From assembly GCA_037577475.1 (NCBI GenBank), contig CM075187.1, positions 23,590,810 through 23,654,809 on the forward strand: 64,000 bases of DNA, written 5' to 3'. A program made the position numbers and the translations under genes. Source of the DNA: Chaunax sp. Z400 (Eukaryota; Chordata; Actinopteri; Lophiiformes; Chaunacidae). The notes beneath the pieces are model-generated. The model was given only the letters and a program-made list of their open reading frames with translations. It ran no database searches and was not told the DNA's origin. Shown one piece after another: positions 25,361 to 37,110 of the stretch (its first letter is position 1; each line of letters opens with the position of its first letter).

Positions 25361-25448
25361 TAGATAGAGATATAGATATAGATATATAGATAGATATAGA
25401 TGGATAGAGATAGAGATATATCTGTAGATATAGATATAGATAGAGATA
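25357..25448. repeat. Compound GATA/GATATA microsatellite
   Basis: About 90 bases of GATA, GATATA and GAGATA units directly follow the dispersed repeat. The microsatellite may have grown from the tail of that repeat. The Ile/Ser/Tyr-rich reverse-strand frame here is an artefact. Confidence 0.85.
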
Positions 25449-26856
25449 TGAGTGTAAAGAGAGTTCTCCTGAGTGAACTTATGCTGAACTTCATTTCAAA
25501 ACAAGTTCAAAACGGTATTTGAAAATACCGTTGATGTATTTTGTCAAGAGTTCAAGATGAAAAGAACATCTGGACAAAGGTTCAACCTTTTCATTTCCTC
25601 AGAAACACATATTATCATAATCAAGTTGATGAGACTTACAAATCATCCATAGCAAATTGCTGACCAACGAAGAAGACCAGGAGAAGAAATGGTTTGACAG
25701 GCCATCATCAAACGCAGAAAAAAAAAAATATGACGGAGTCAAAATTGGGTTCCATGAGGAGAAACACAAACGCTGTCATTTGTAATTGCCTGCACTCTGG
25801 ATAACTCGACAGCGATAATTTTCTGCAACGTTTTTGCTGAAACAGGTGCCAGCTCCTCCCGTATCTTTCTAGTGAAAACAAAGGCTCCTTTCACATCAGA
25901 TTACCAACCACCTGAACACCCACATTGTCAGGATTTCACAGATTAACTTAATTAGAATATTGCTTCCAGGTGTGCCCCCAGGGTGCAATCAGTTACACTG
26001 TATTTGTGTAAAACTGACGAGTTGCTGCCACAGCAAAGTCAGTTTAGATTGTGAAGCCCGCTCCTATCAAAGCAATGCTTCTGATAACACGCAGTGATGT
26101 GTTTCCACAATGTGTCAGATTTGAATTCTTCAGAGATTGCCAGGTCACCTCCAATTCAGCATGAAGCTGCTGCGAGGGGAATTTTTATGTAGATTTGGCC
26201 CAGCCTTGAAGAAACAAGCAATCAGAACCTAGTCATTGTGTTCTCATCACTGGCATTTGTTCTTTGGAAGCCTGTCGTCTGATGCCTGAAAAAGATTACA
26301 TAATGTTTTACAAAGCATTCAGTGTTCATTTTAGAACAAATTACAACCTGGACATTTCCGACCTTATGTCTGCACCAAAACAATTATGAATTCCTAATGG
26401 AGGATTATGTTTTCCCTGTCTTTGCTGTTATTAAAGCAACACTTGGCGTGTTGAACATAGCCATGCTAAATTATATCCTCATGAAGGAGCAAACCAAAAG
26501 TTGAGTAAGTCTCTTTGTAAGACGGGGTCTGTTTGTATTATAAGTGAGAACATCATTCATTCTTAATTCTTACCCCAAAATCTTGGAGCTATTGAATGTC
26601 TGTGTGACTGTCTGTTGATTAAAATGAACTGACATGACCCAGAACACATGTTAGCAGTTTAGTGTGCCACAAAAAAAAAGTGTTGAAATAATGGTTGTGC
26701 ATTCGGAATGGTGACATCTGTAACAGCAACACATCAAAAGACACAATAGGATATGTTAATGAATGAGATGTGTTATTTAGCATGTAGCATGTTTTGATTT
26801 GGGGGCAAACTGTCCATTTAAGGATCAAACTCATTTTTCAGTAGTGTTTCTATTTT

Positions 26857-27058
26857 TTACCTCTGCCAGCGAGGTTATGTTTTCATCACTGTTTGTTTGT
26901 TTGTTTGTTTATTTGTCAGCAGAATATCTCAAAATATCCCGATGCAACTCGCTGAATGTTCTTAAAGTAGTGGCCCTCTGACTCTGATTAGATTTTGGAA
27001 ACAGGAAGTGATTTGTAGCCTTGGTGCAGCTATCCACTCCCTGAGTGCGCTTCTAGTT
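26857..27058 (+). repeat. Dispersed fish repeat copy, internally deleted
   Basis: It opens with acctctgccagcgaggttat, runs through a GTTT tetranucleotide stretch and 'gtcagcagaatatctcaaaa', and ends near ctgagtgcgcttctag. The opening and ending resemble the two ends of a widespread fish repeat that opens 'gaggttatgttttcacc', contains 'ggataaagggg' in its middle and closes 'tctgagtgc..ttctagtt'. The middle part is missing or too diverged to see. It is the same family as 38873-39345 and, reversed, 24890-25360. Confidence 0.6.
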
Positions 27059-27120
27059 TTGGTTTATTACTAATTTATTGCTCAGACATGAAACGATTTG
27101 TGGTAAACAATTTAGTTAGA

Positions 27121-27142
27121 TTTTTTTTTTTTTTTTTTTTTT
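27121..27142. repeat. 22-base T homopolymer
   Basis: An uninterrupted T run 60 bases after the end of the dispersed repeat. It may be a reversed poly(A) tail, but no element body is recognised. Confidence 0.85.
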
Positions 27143-30112
27143 GGTTTTAATAAGTGTCATAACAGCAAGTATTATTCAAAGTGCCATTATAAAATGTTCT
27201 CATCCCTCCCTGCTCCAGCTGTAAACTATCAGACACCCAATCTTGTCAGTCTCTGACATGTCTGAGATACTCCAAGTCAAGACGGTCATTTTCTGTCCCT
27301 GGAGAGACGGAGAAAGAAATAGAGAGGGATTTATCCCTCCTCAGTTTGTTCATACTCTTTGGTGAAGTGTCATCCTGTCTCCGTTAGGCCCCACTTTGCC
27401 ATCCTCGCTGGCTCCTCCAATTTCCCATATATTCTTCCTCCTGTGCAAATACATGGACTGTGTGTCTGTGTGCAATATGTTAGCATAAGCCACTTATATT
27501 CTCTGCAGCCCTTAACACAGTGGCCTTGTGTCAGGTGCGTTGCTGCTGCCACCATCACATCACCATAGCCACAGTAAAGGACACCCGGGTCGGCTAATTC
27601 CATTTGGTCCTATTTGCCGAGCAGTCACTCAACAGAAAGTTTATCTGTCTCCGGGGGAGTCTCCAAGGACCATTACCACATCCTGTCTATGAGCCCTTTT
27701 ATGGCTCCGGTGTACTCATCTGCCAGAGCAGAGCACAGGCTCTGATTGACACATTAATTCCTTCTCTACACCCATATCTTCCTGCTGTGTGCAGAATGAA
27801 TACCATATCTCCGCGTCAGAGCGTCTCTACCAGCTTATCAGTAATGGCTCATAAGCTAATGGTATCCTCCCAGCTGATGTATCGGGGCTGCTCCCTATAA
27901 AGTTTGCCATGCAACAAAAAAACAAAACAAGCATGCTTTGGGGATTTTAAAAATATCCGTTAACACAACCGCTTAATTATTCCTCTTCCTCATTTACTAC
28001 CTGCTCTTTGTGTATCATTACCTGTGTTGTCAGGTTTTACCTCCTCCCCTCTGCCGCCATCTTGGAAAGGGAAAATGGAACAAGTAATATTTATTCATTT
28101 AGATACACAACCCTCCTAAACCCCCGCTGCTTTGCAAGTTCCAGATTGGCCTCCAAGAGTCATCATATTCAATAACAAACAGGCCACCCACCAGGCTGCT
28201 GACAACCTTAACGTTTTTATATGGACGGGAAAAATGGACCGGCTTAATGTTTCGGCACAAGTGATCATCCGTCCTCATCTCTTTAATGAAATTAGATTAA
28301 GTGCACCTGGGAAAGAGCTGAGAAAGCAGAATGCCTCGCCACCTCCTTTAATCTAAAACCAATTTGCCAGTAATATTCCTCCCCCCCCCCCAGCTTGGGA
28401 TTCATCGGCCCTGATTCAAAATGGAGGAGGAACGAGATGAGACCAGAGCTGACTGGTTGCATTCAGCTCCCCACAGGCACTGTGAAATTAGACCTGACAC
28501 TGGCAACGCAGGCCTTAATATGGAGATGTCATTTTTCTCTTCTTGCTTTTGTCTTTCGCTCTCCCTCCCTCATTCTCTTTTTTTCCTTACCCGGTTCGTC
28601 CCTCTGTTCACTACAGTTTTCACATTTTGGCTGAGTCTGAAAGTAAAACAGAGAAGGGGGGGGAGGCGGAGAAGAAATATCATGCATCTTGAATTAGTAA
28701 CCAGTCCCTCTAATTTCAATAATGTTTGGATGTTATGCCCCCATTATGTTTCAGGGTAATAAGGATAATCTGCTTTTTAGAAGGATATAGTGATGACTTC
28801 CAGCTTTGTAGATTGGCCAGAAATAAACATCTCATGATGTTCTTCACATCTAGTTAAAACCATGAACCTGGAAATGTTTATCTCTTTAATTTATATTGAG
28901 CTGTTTGAAACATTCACTCCTGTTAAACTCCAAATCATGTTTCCTATTTTGTTTTGTTTTTTGTTTCATTTCATTGGTCGTCAAGTGAAACATCTGTTGT
29001 GCATTTGGCGCACAAGTATGCCGTGATCAGGCTCCGTCTTTGAATCTTTGAAGTGAAGGAGGACACCCTTAGGTCTTAGCAGAACGTGTATGAGCTTAGA
29101 GCGAAGCGAGCGCAAGGGTGAAACCCAGCCCCAGTGCATTTTGGGAGGAAGAGGCGTGATGACAGAGAAAAAGCCAGGAGACACAGCCAACTGGCATCAG
29201 CATAGACGGCTTGTCACTAGCAATGGATGTCATCTAGCAATGCAGGGGCAGTCAACGAGGCTGTGGCGTCCATGATGTGGCACCCAATAGCCTGGTGCGG
29301 ATTCTTTTTTTTTTAAAGGTTAGCATTGATGTTGGCATCGCAGATGAAAATAGAAGGGCTGTGACAAGCAAAGCCACGCCAGCCACTCAGAACAGTGGAG
29401 GCATGAAAACATAACATGGCATCAAGACTGTAATCTCCTCTCACTTACTGCCTCCTCTCAGTGAAGCTGTTTGTGTCGGCAGAGGGTGTTAATAGAACAA
29501 ATAGCCATCCCTTTTGTTCTGTTAAAACCATAACTCACACCTGCCCTCTGTCTTTGAAACACCACCTGTTAACTCTTGGAGAAAATCTTGTCACCACTCA
29601 GCCATGCTCAACAGCGTGTGATCATTGTTATTGAAGGAGTTATTGCTGCCTCAATGAACACCAGGCTTGGTATGGGGTTTTTTTCTCTCCACCTCGACCA
29701 GATCCATTTTTCGAGATTGTTTTCCCTCAAACACTGTTTTTTGCCACCTTAGAGCCCCGGTTCTGTAATAGGAGAGTTTTCAGCAACGGGCAGCCGAAAT
29801 GCTCGATTGCACAATTTTCTGCTCGAGATCTCGTCAGTTCAATGATACAGTGATAGAGAAAGCATGGCATGCCATATCAAACAAGACAAGAGGTGAAGTA
29901 TTACACCATATTAGACCGCCAGTATATATGCTGCTTTGTTTTCAGTCAGTATTTTGATGGCTCTGCTAACAAGTCATTTTTAGTAATACACATAAAAGTA
30001 CAAATCTTCTTTGTTTCTTATAATTTATCTTGCTGTTTAATGTTCAGAAGGCCGCAGCTTTTATTGGTGTCAAAAGTTCATCCACCTTTCAAAGTAATGA
30101 TATAAAATCTGT

Positions 30113-30203
30113 TTAACCCTCCTGTTGTGTTTGTTTCCTGTTAACTAGTGTTCCTGGTCAAAAATGACCGCTCCGTTCTAGCTTATTATAATATATATCG
30201 ATG

Positions 30204-30269
<66 letters not shown>

Positions 30270-30380
30270 CACCTAACGTTGGGGTACAATTTTCATTGGG
30301 GATAGGTTCCCCGTGGGGGTTGCCATGGAAGCCAAAAAGGGCCTTTTCTAATGACCGGTAATTTTTTTTACCAGGAACAC
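30113..30380. mobile_element. piggyBac-like MITE remnant with an AT microsatellite
   Basis: At 30113 the sequence TTAACCCTCCTGTTGTGTTT matches the TTAA-plus-terminus form of piggyBac-derived non-autonomous elements that are frequent in fish. Further in, gtgttcctggt (30148-30158) is mirrored by its exact complement accaggaacac (30370-30380), with additional imperfect pairing (aatgaccg against accggt). The interior is dominated by an AT dinucleotide array. A matching TTAA-flanked right end was not identified, so the outer boundaries are uncertain. Confidence 0.5.
30207..30266. repeat. (AT)n microsatellite
   Basis: About 60 bases of nearly pure AT sit inside the inverted repeat structure, able to form a cruciform by itself. 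Such runs are length-unstable and hard to assemble, so the length given here may not be exact. Confidence 0.9.
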
Positions 30381-32984
30381 AAAGGGTGATCACAAGTTCA
30401 ATAAAACACCTAGAATTTAATAAAAATTCTCAATTTATTTTGTGTGTTCAGATATCATGTGTGAACAAAATCATGGAACCTTATGACAAACAGATTAAAT
30501 TAACTACATGTGTAATATGTTTTAAACGGTGCACTGTTACCGCTGTTAATACCCATCCATTTAATTGCAAGTAAAGCATAATAACACACAGCCCAGCAGT
30601 TAATCTCAATGCAGTCCGGGGACCAAGTCAAACAAGCGGCTAAACTGACTAACCTTGTGTTCAGTGTGTCCACTGAGTTCCAAAACGGCATAGTGCAGAA
30701 TTCATTGTTTTTTAAGTGGTCTCTGTTTGAATAACAATTCAACCACAATATACATTTTTCCACATGAGTAATAAAAATAAAATTGACTCCATATTGGGTG
30801 CAGATGTTCTGTGGAAAGAGAAAACTGACACAAATGTTTCTGTGTACGTGGATGTAAGAATTGAGTGTTTCTGACTGTGCATAAACATAATGTCTAAGTG
30901 GGTTTTTATTCAATAAACATAGTTGGACTGTAATTACATACACATTTCTCCTGGCTAGAAATTCAAGACAGACTTTGTGTGCGTTTAGAGCTGGCGCACC
31001 AAGACTCATGTCTCTCCCAGCCTTGGCTTGTCTGCACAAGACTTCCTAATTGAAGAAGACTTGCTTTTCCTCCACAACAAATGGCATATGCAATCAAGGA
31101 TAAATATAGAATTCCGTTTTGTTATTAGGAATCAGTGCCATGGTGGATAATGTTTCCCTGAAGAAGCATTGCTTCTTCTTAGGCCAAGAATACATAGGTC
31201 CAATGTGGCTGTGAAAAGAATGTTTAGAGACCATTAATTCCTTTCTCTTACAAAGAGGCCAGTCACCACAGTAGTACGATATTCTGATTTTGATGAAGAA
31301 ACTTTACAAGGAAAGTCGTCACACTTAAATCAAGAAGTCATGGGCCATTTTTTTTTTTAGTTCTTGAGGCTCTTTATTTTCTGCCTCTATTTACCAAATA
31401 TTTCCTACTGAAGCCAATTTTCACGACCTTGTGTCTTTATGAGAAGGATCAACTGCAGCCCTCATAATGGTGATGATGGACAGTAGAGGAAGTGCAGTCT
31501 GAGCCTCTCTCCCACCCACTAAGAGAAACATATTCCATCTTTTACAAACCACTTGAATATCTCCGAGTCAGTCTAAACACTCGGATGCCTGTGGATGGGC
31601 TGGCAACTGCCAGACCTCAAGCCCCGCAGGCCCTCGCATCACTTGGGCTCTGAGGGGAACTTTCCGAGGGTGAATATGTATGTGATGTGGAAAGCTGAGA
31701 ACCCCAAAGAGCAAACTGAGATCAGGCCCAAACACACAGTGGCCAGCTGCTTTCAATTAAGCACCAGCCACTGCAGTCCCTTATGCACAAAGCCAGCCTG
31801 CTTTGATCTGTACCAGCCGAGGGGAAAGGTACATGGCTCCAAAGATTACAGGAAGAAAAATAATTATTGTATCAAAGGTTGATCCATAAAACTTAACGGA
31901 GGGATTTTTAGACTCTGAGGAAGGGGGGAATCAGGCATTAATGGTAGCTGTCACTCATGTCCATTTGCCAGTTATTTTTCTTCGCCTTTTGGCTGAGCTT
32001 TAATTAGTGGACACATCTGGCCTCTCTCTCTGAAGTTAGGTGCACAACTCTCCTGACCACTTTAGTTTTTTTATGGACACTGAACCTCAATTTGGAGTCA
32101 TGCAAGGCGCGTTGGCGCAAACCGAAGCTCTTGTGCATGTCAGTTTTCATCAGACGTACGGCAGCTCTTGGATATGTGTGAGGTTTTGAGCCACAGACAA
32201 AGACCAGCATTAAGACTATCCCCCTGCCAAGCACCACAGGCGCAGGCAGCGTGGGCATCCATTAAATTAATTTGACTTCATTAGTGCGGACCTGCTAGGC
32301 CCGGGGTGACCATAGAGATGCCAAGGGGTGGGAGGCGGGGGGGATGGTGATTGAGTGGCATCAGCCGCTGTGCTCTGAGGAGAGCGAACACATGGCACTG
32401 ACAGGCGGAATATGGCCGCCGTTCTTACACTGGGACCACGGCCAAACATGGGCAACATGCGTCACCGGCTTAAGGGGAGCTCAATCAACACCCAGTCAGA
32501 GCATTAGCGCCGTGCACGCCGTGCCTCGTCAGTTAGGAGGCCGCTGGTCGCTGGGTAGCCTTTGTGCACACTGCGAATGTGGCAGCGTGATATGATACAG
32601 AGACACTGCCAGCAGGTTGACCTACCACCATTACCTTTGTGTCTGCTGCCAGAAACGCTCATGTTATTAGCTTACAAAACCTACATTCATCTCCTACAGC
32701 AGTGATAATGTAGCAGCTATTTTTAATTAAATAATATTTTTATTGCTTTTGGCATGCTCAGTGATGTTCTATACTTACCTCACATGCAATCACACATTGT
32801 TGTTCGTACTGTACTTTCTTTCCTATTAGACAGAAGTCGTTCCATGTCATTCTTTTTTTTCTGATTGACAGTAAAATATATATTTCTTCTTGAGCTGAAG
32901 TATTGAAAATAAATGACTGCTTTTTTTAGTTTCTAGATATTAAAATCTTTTAAAATCTTTTCAGCCTAATTTCATCAAATAGTA
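30381..32984. other. Intron-like stretch, no gene seen
   Basis: It includes the longest open frame of the window (179 codons, reverse strand, 30500-31039), but the translation is Cys/Asn/Ile-rich, lacks any recognisable domain and lies in AT-rich DNA, so it is treated as chance. About 32085-32590 keeps more CpG than its surroundings and may be conserved regulatory sequence. Confidence 0.5.
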
Positions 32985-33260
32985 CAGGGGTTCCCAAAGT
33001 GGGGGTCGCGACCCCTCGGGGGATAGCCAGACACCAATGGTGGAGTCGGGAGATGATTTCCAGAAATCAAGCAAATATGTGGCAATAGTCTATTTTAGCC
33101 ATAATGATTACAAGAGGTACATTTTAGTTAAATTTAGTATAAAACCATGCAAATAAAAATGTTGCGTGTTTGGATAAGCCTATTAAAGCGTGTGCGCTTA
33201 ATGTTTGTATATGTCGACCATCTCCAGGGATAGTGGGGGTAAAAGTTTTGGAAACCCCTG
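32985..33260. mobile_element. Complete hAT-type MITE with 8-bp target duplication
   Basis: The 276-bp element begins CAGGGGTTCCCAAA and ends TTTTGGAAACCCCTG, which are imperfect terminal inverted repeats of hAT type. It is flanked on both sides by the identical 8-base target site duplication aaatagta (32977-32984 and 33261-33268), exactly the duplication length of hAT transposons. Next to the left terminus is the palindrome ggggtcgcgacccc. There is no transposase, so it is non-autonomous. The perfect duplication suggests a relatively recent insertion. Confidence 0.92.
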
Positions 33261-35078
33261 AAATAGTACAGCAAATATTATACCAATCCAGGTCAGGTGG
33301 TGTTACTTAACATTCTTGCCATCCTTTCTTTATGCTTTCAGCTAATAATGTAATCTCCATCATTTCATCTAGGGGGGGGGGTTTAATGCTTTGCTTACCA
33401 GCACCTTAATAGCTGTGGCAACCTGCAACCTCTCAGTCCCAAGCCTGCTTCTGTAACCTCTAGGCAACTTATGGAGCTCACACATGCTCCGCTGGGAGTG
33501 TTGCACCTGATAAATTTGGAAATAAATAAATAATTGGAAGCATTAGGTCCAGATAGGACTGGAAGGTAGCCTGAGGGTGGTAAGTGTTATGTCTGACAGC
33601 AGCGAACACTTTGATCTGAGGGCCCTGTCTGAAGATCCCTTCCACATCTGCACAGGGGGAACGAGCTGTAAACTGCCAAGAAGCATTTTAATGACAGTTG
33701 GATTATAAAATGAAAGAGGGCTCCAGATGGCAGGCAGCGCTGCGGTTCGGGGGAGGCTGTTTAAACTGCTTTTTTATTGATAAAATATGGGGTGAAAAAT
33801 TGCGCAGAGCTTATTAGGCGCCCCGCTGTGATGTTGCTCAGCTGGCCAAGCTGTTCACCGTGGCCCCCATCCAAACATGCCTCCATAAATTTTTCGCAGG
33901 ACCTTTAAATCTGTAAGAACCCTGCTTGTTAAGTTCACCCTGGCTCACCAAAATCCCCCACACCGTGTTTGTCCTTTGAAAGACTCGCTCGTGTCCTTTT
34001 TTTTCCGACTGGCTGGATGATGAAAGGTGTTAGTAGCTCAACATAGACTAAGGAGGTTGGATGAGGTGTTCCTAGCATGCTCATTATAGTCCACCAAAAC
34101 CAGAGTTTAGCACTTAAGTCCTGTATTATTTCATTATCTTTATTCTCTTAGTGATGAAATTAGGTCAACCTTATGAATTCAAGGCACAACCCTAACCCTA
34201 ACCCACAGGCACAAATAGTCATAGTTGCCTTCCTAGCTGCAGTGGTGGCCAGAATGGGCTTAGTGTGAATGGAATACCAATAGTAAGCTGCATCAGAATA
34301 TTCTATAATAAGAAAAAATCCTATTAGAGAAGCAAGAGAGGTAACTAAAGTTTAATGGATGGTGTAAAAACAAGTAATGGATTCCCTTTCAGAGGCTCAA
34401 CCTTGAGGCTTTACAAATGCACATGTTGGATAAAAGTCATGATTCATTTGGGGAAAAGGCGTAATAATTACAATTTGATTTGGAGTGATGTTGGTTAAAT
34501 CAGATTGTCACATTTTGAATAAGTCTCCCTCTTATAATGACTTTACAGTAAATTGCTCTCATGCACATCTTTGACCTGGAACTGTGATTGAATTTGCTTG
34601 TTAAAAAAAGAATTTAAAAAAAAAAAAATCATGGTTTCAATAAAAGGCATCAGTGAGAGCAATCTGGACTCCATCAAAATCCATACATGTCACATTGTAG
34701 GCTTTTCTCCCTTCAGAGTGGGCTCCTCTCAACTGAGATATGTTGTTAGCCATGCTCTCACTGCTAATTTAAAATCCATTTAAGCTTATAGGGTGGCTGA
34801 CTAAAAACGCTGTCATGATGGCCTCGCAAAAATGGGGGTCTGTATTTTTTTTTTCCCCCACATTCAGAAAAGCAGACGGCCCAATTTATATTCCATAACT
34901 ACCACTTCAAGGCCCACCCGCCGCGCCCCCATTTCACCCTCGCGCATCAAAGACAATTACTGTCGACATCACATCAGCTTACAACCATTGGTTTGCTTGT
35001 TTGTCTCGTTATGTGACTTATAAATGCCGTCTCCCACCCTGAGAAGATCCCCTCCCATCTGTCCACCCTTATTGGTTT

Positions 35079-35106
35079 ACACACACACATACATACATAC
35101 ATACAT
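35079..35106. repeat. Compound (AC)n(ATAC)n microsatellite
   Basis: Five AC units are followed by five ATAC-type units without interruption. Confidence 0.85.
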
Positions 35107-37014
35107 CCCCATCCAGTACAGAGAAGGGACACACAGCTGACAGCATAATGGACTAATTTGTAATTGCGATCGAGAAAAAGCTGAGTTGTTGGACATGTTA
35201 CAATTTGACAGAGTGGCAGCTCTGAACCGGACAATAATGCTTCAACCACATATCTTCCCCTCCCTCCTCCGTCCTCCCCCTCTGCTTCAAATGCTTTCTC
35301 TCTTCGCCTCCATGGAGAATAGTCAGAAAAGAAGGTGATGGCAGAGATGCTTTTGGCACATTCTGCTGCTCAAAGCTCCCGGCTCTGTCTATACTCCATT
35401 TCTTTTTACCCAGACCCCCTCACATCCCTACCTCCCCTTCCTCTCTTCCTTCACATGGATCCCATAGGATAGAATAGGGAAAGTATCTCAGAGCATTCTA
35501 ATGCGTTTGAAGTGCAGGACAGATGGGAGGCTCGAGGGACTGTAAAAAATGAATCGAGGCAAGTAATAGGAGAGATGTTTTGAATCCTCTTCCCCATAAG
35601 TTATTTATCAGGGGCCCTTAGTGGTGGAGGAACACTTCAGAGTTCTCCCTTAATGTAGCATCTGATGACTAGTAGGGGGGTTGTTCCAGGAAGCACTGCT
35701 GTAAAACAGGAGGGGAACATTAGCAGGGAAGTCTCTCAGGGCCCGGGCAAAGAAGAAGAACAACACGTAGGGCAGCTTTTTCCCAGCATGCAACACAGGA
35801 CAGAGATGAGAGGTGTACAAGAAGATGTCCCGGAGCCCCCCACCAGCCAGTGATAATCACACAAGGACAGAGCAAGATGTTCTGTAAGATGATTCCCACC
35901 ACGTTTGGCGTGTTTCAGCAGACGAGGTACTTCAAAGAGTTGAGGAAAAAAATAACAAAGCAGAACCGCATGAACAGAAGGCAGTGACTGCTGGTTGCTT
36001 TAATAGTCATTCACATCATATTCATAGTGACTCCCTACTTTGTCTAGAATATTGTTTTTTTATTTAAATTATAGGCATTATTATCCATATTTAACTCAGC
36101 AGATAATTCATAGAGACAGCTTTGGTATTCTTTTCTTTTTAGACACAAAGGCATCGTCCTTGACCTTCTTTGTAGGATGGAATTAAAAAATAAGAATGTC
36201 TTCAATGCTACTGCCAGATTAATAGTACTGATAAAAAAACATTTGTGCTGCTGCAATTTCAACATCATATGACTTAGCTGTAAAATTTATTTCTGTCTGC
36301 TTGGCAAAGTCTTTTTAACAGGATATAAAGCATGTTCCTAAAAGCTTCCATTGAAACACAGGATAAAAACAATGGATTAGTTGAATGTGATGAAAATTTA
36401 GTGTTTTTTATGCAATAAATATATTCATTGAGCTAATACAGTTTAACATTTCTTTATCTTGAAACAAAAAGCATCAAAGAACAGTAACTACTAACTACAC
36501 ACACCGAAGTTATATTTTTGCACTGAATTTTTGAATTTCATCCAATGTTGTTTTGGTCTTTGACATGTAATCATAAAACTGCATCTCATCTATATTATCA
36601 AACACGAGCATCAGTAACAAGCTGATTTTATTCCTAATGACCAGAAAGCAATACATGGCTCCCTCCACCTTCAAACTGTGTACATGCGCAATCACCACCA
36701 CCAGTAATGGGCTGAGCCAACCAGGGATGTCTCTAATCACCAGAGACTAATGGCCTCTGAACTGATCACTGAGGCTAATAAAGACCAGCTAACGACATAG
36801 TTGCTTCGTTTGTGCTAATTGCTCTCCCTGGACCTTGACCGTGGCCCGTGTCTTCTGAGCATCTGTCACCAGGCATATTCCCCAACACAGCTTAAACCCT
36901 GGCCTCGGCCTCAAAGCCGGGCACACAGCCAGAAACCATTGTCCTCTAGTGTCCTTTTATTATGGTGAGGTATTAAAAAAAAACATTGCTAGGTATATTG
37001 TTTGTTTTGCCAGA

Positions 37015-37110
37015 TTTACATAAGATAAGATGAGATAAGATATCCCTTTATTAGTCCCACAGTGGGGAAATTTACAATCTACATCTTGGTAAAAGTGGCG
37101 TGTCCATGTG
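37015..37110. repeat. Dispersed fish repeat fragment (AAGATAAGAT tail)
   Basis: The sequence shows irregular agataagat units followed by atccctttattagtcccaca and gtggggaaatttacaa. This is the recognisable terminal region of a retroposon-like repeat very common in spiny-rayed fish, where a GATAA tail is followed by 'ctttattagtccc..agtggggaaattt'. Only one end is visible and the family name is uncertain. Confidence 0.55.

Larger units (their letters stand above)
25449..30112. other. Intron-like stretch, no gene seen
   Basis: No exon is supported. It contains a perfect 10-bp hairpin at 25511-25532 (aacggtattt, two-base loop, aaataccgtt), the dispersed repeat copy at 26857-27058, a 22-base T run at 27121-27142 and a C run ending at 28391. 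The block about 28140-28360 has a mix of CpG and ATTA motifs that could be conserved non-coding DNA, unproven here. Confidence 0.55.

Noticed and set aside
30500..31039. Longest open frame in the window, 179 codons on the - strand
   Set aside because: AT-rich context, no domain, low-complexity-free but unrecognisable translation, no splice or promoter context. A frame of this length is expected by chance in 64 kb on two strands.
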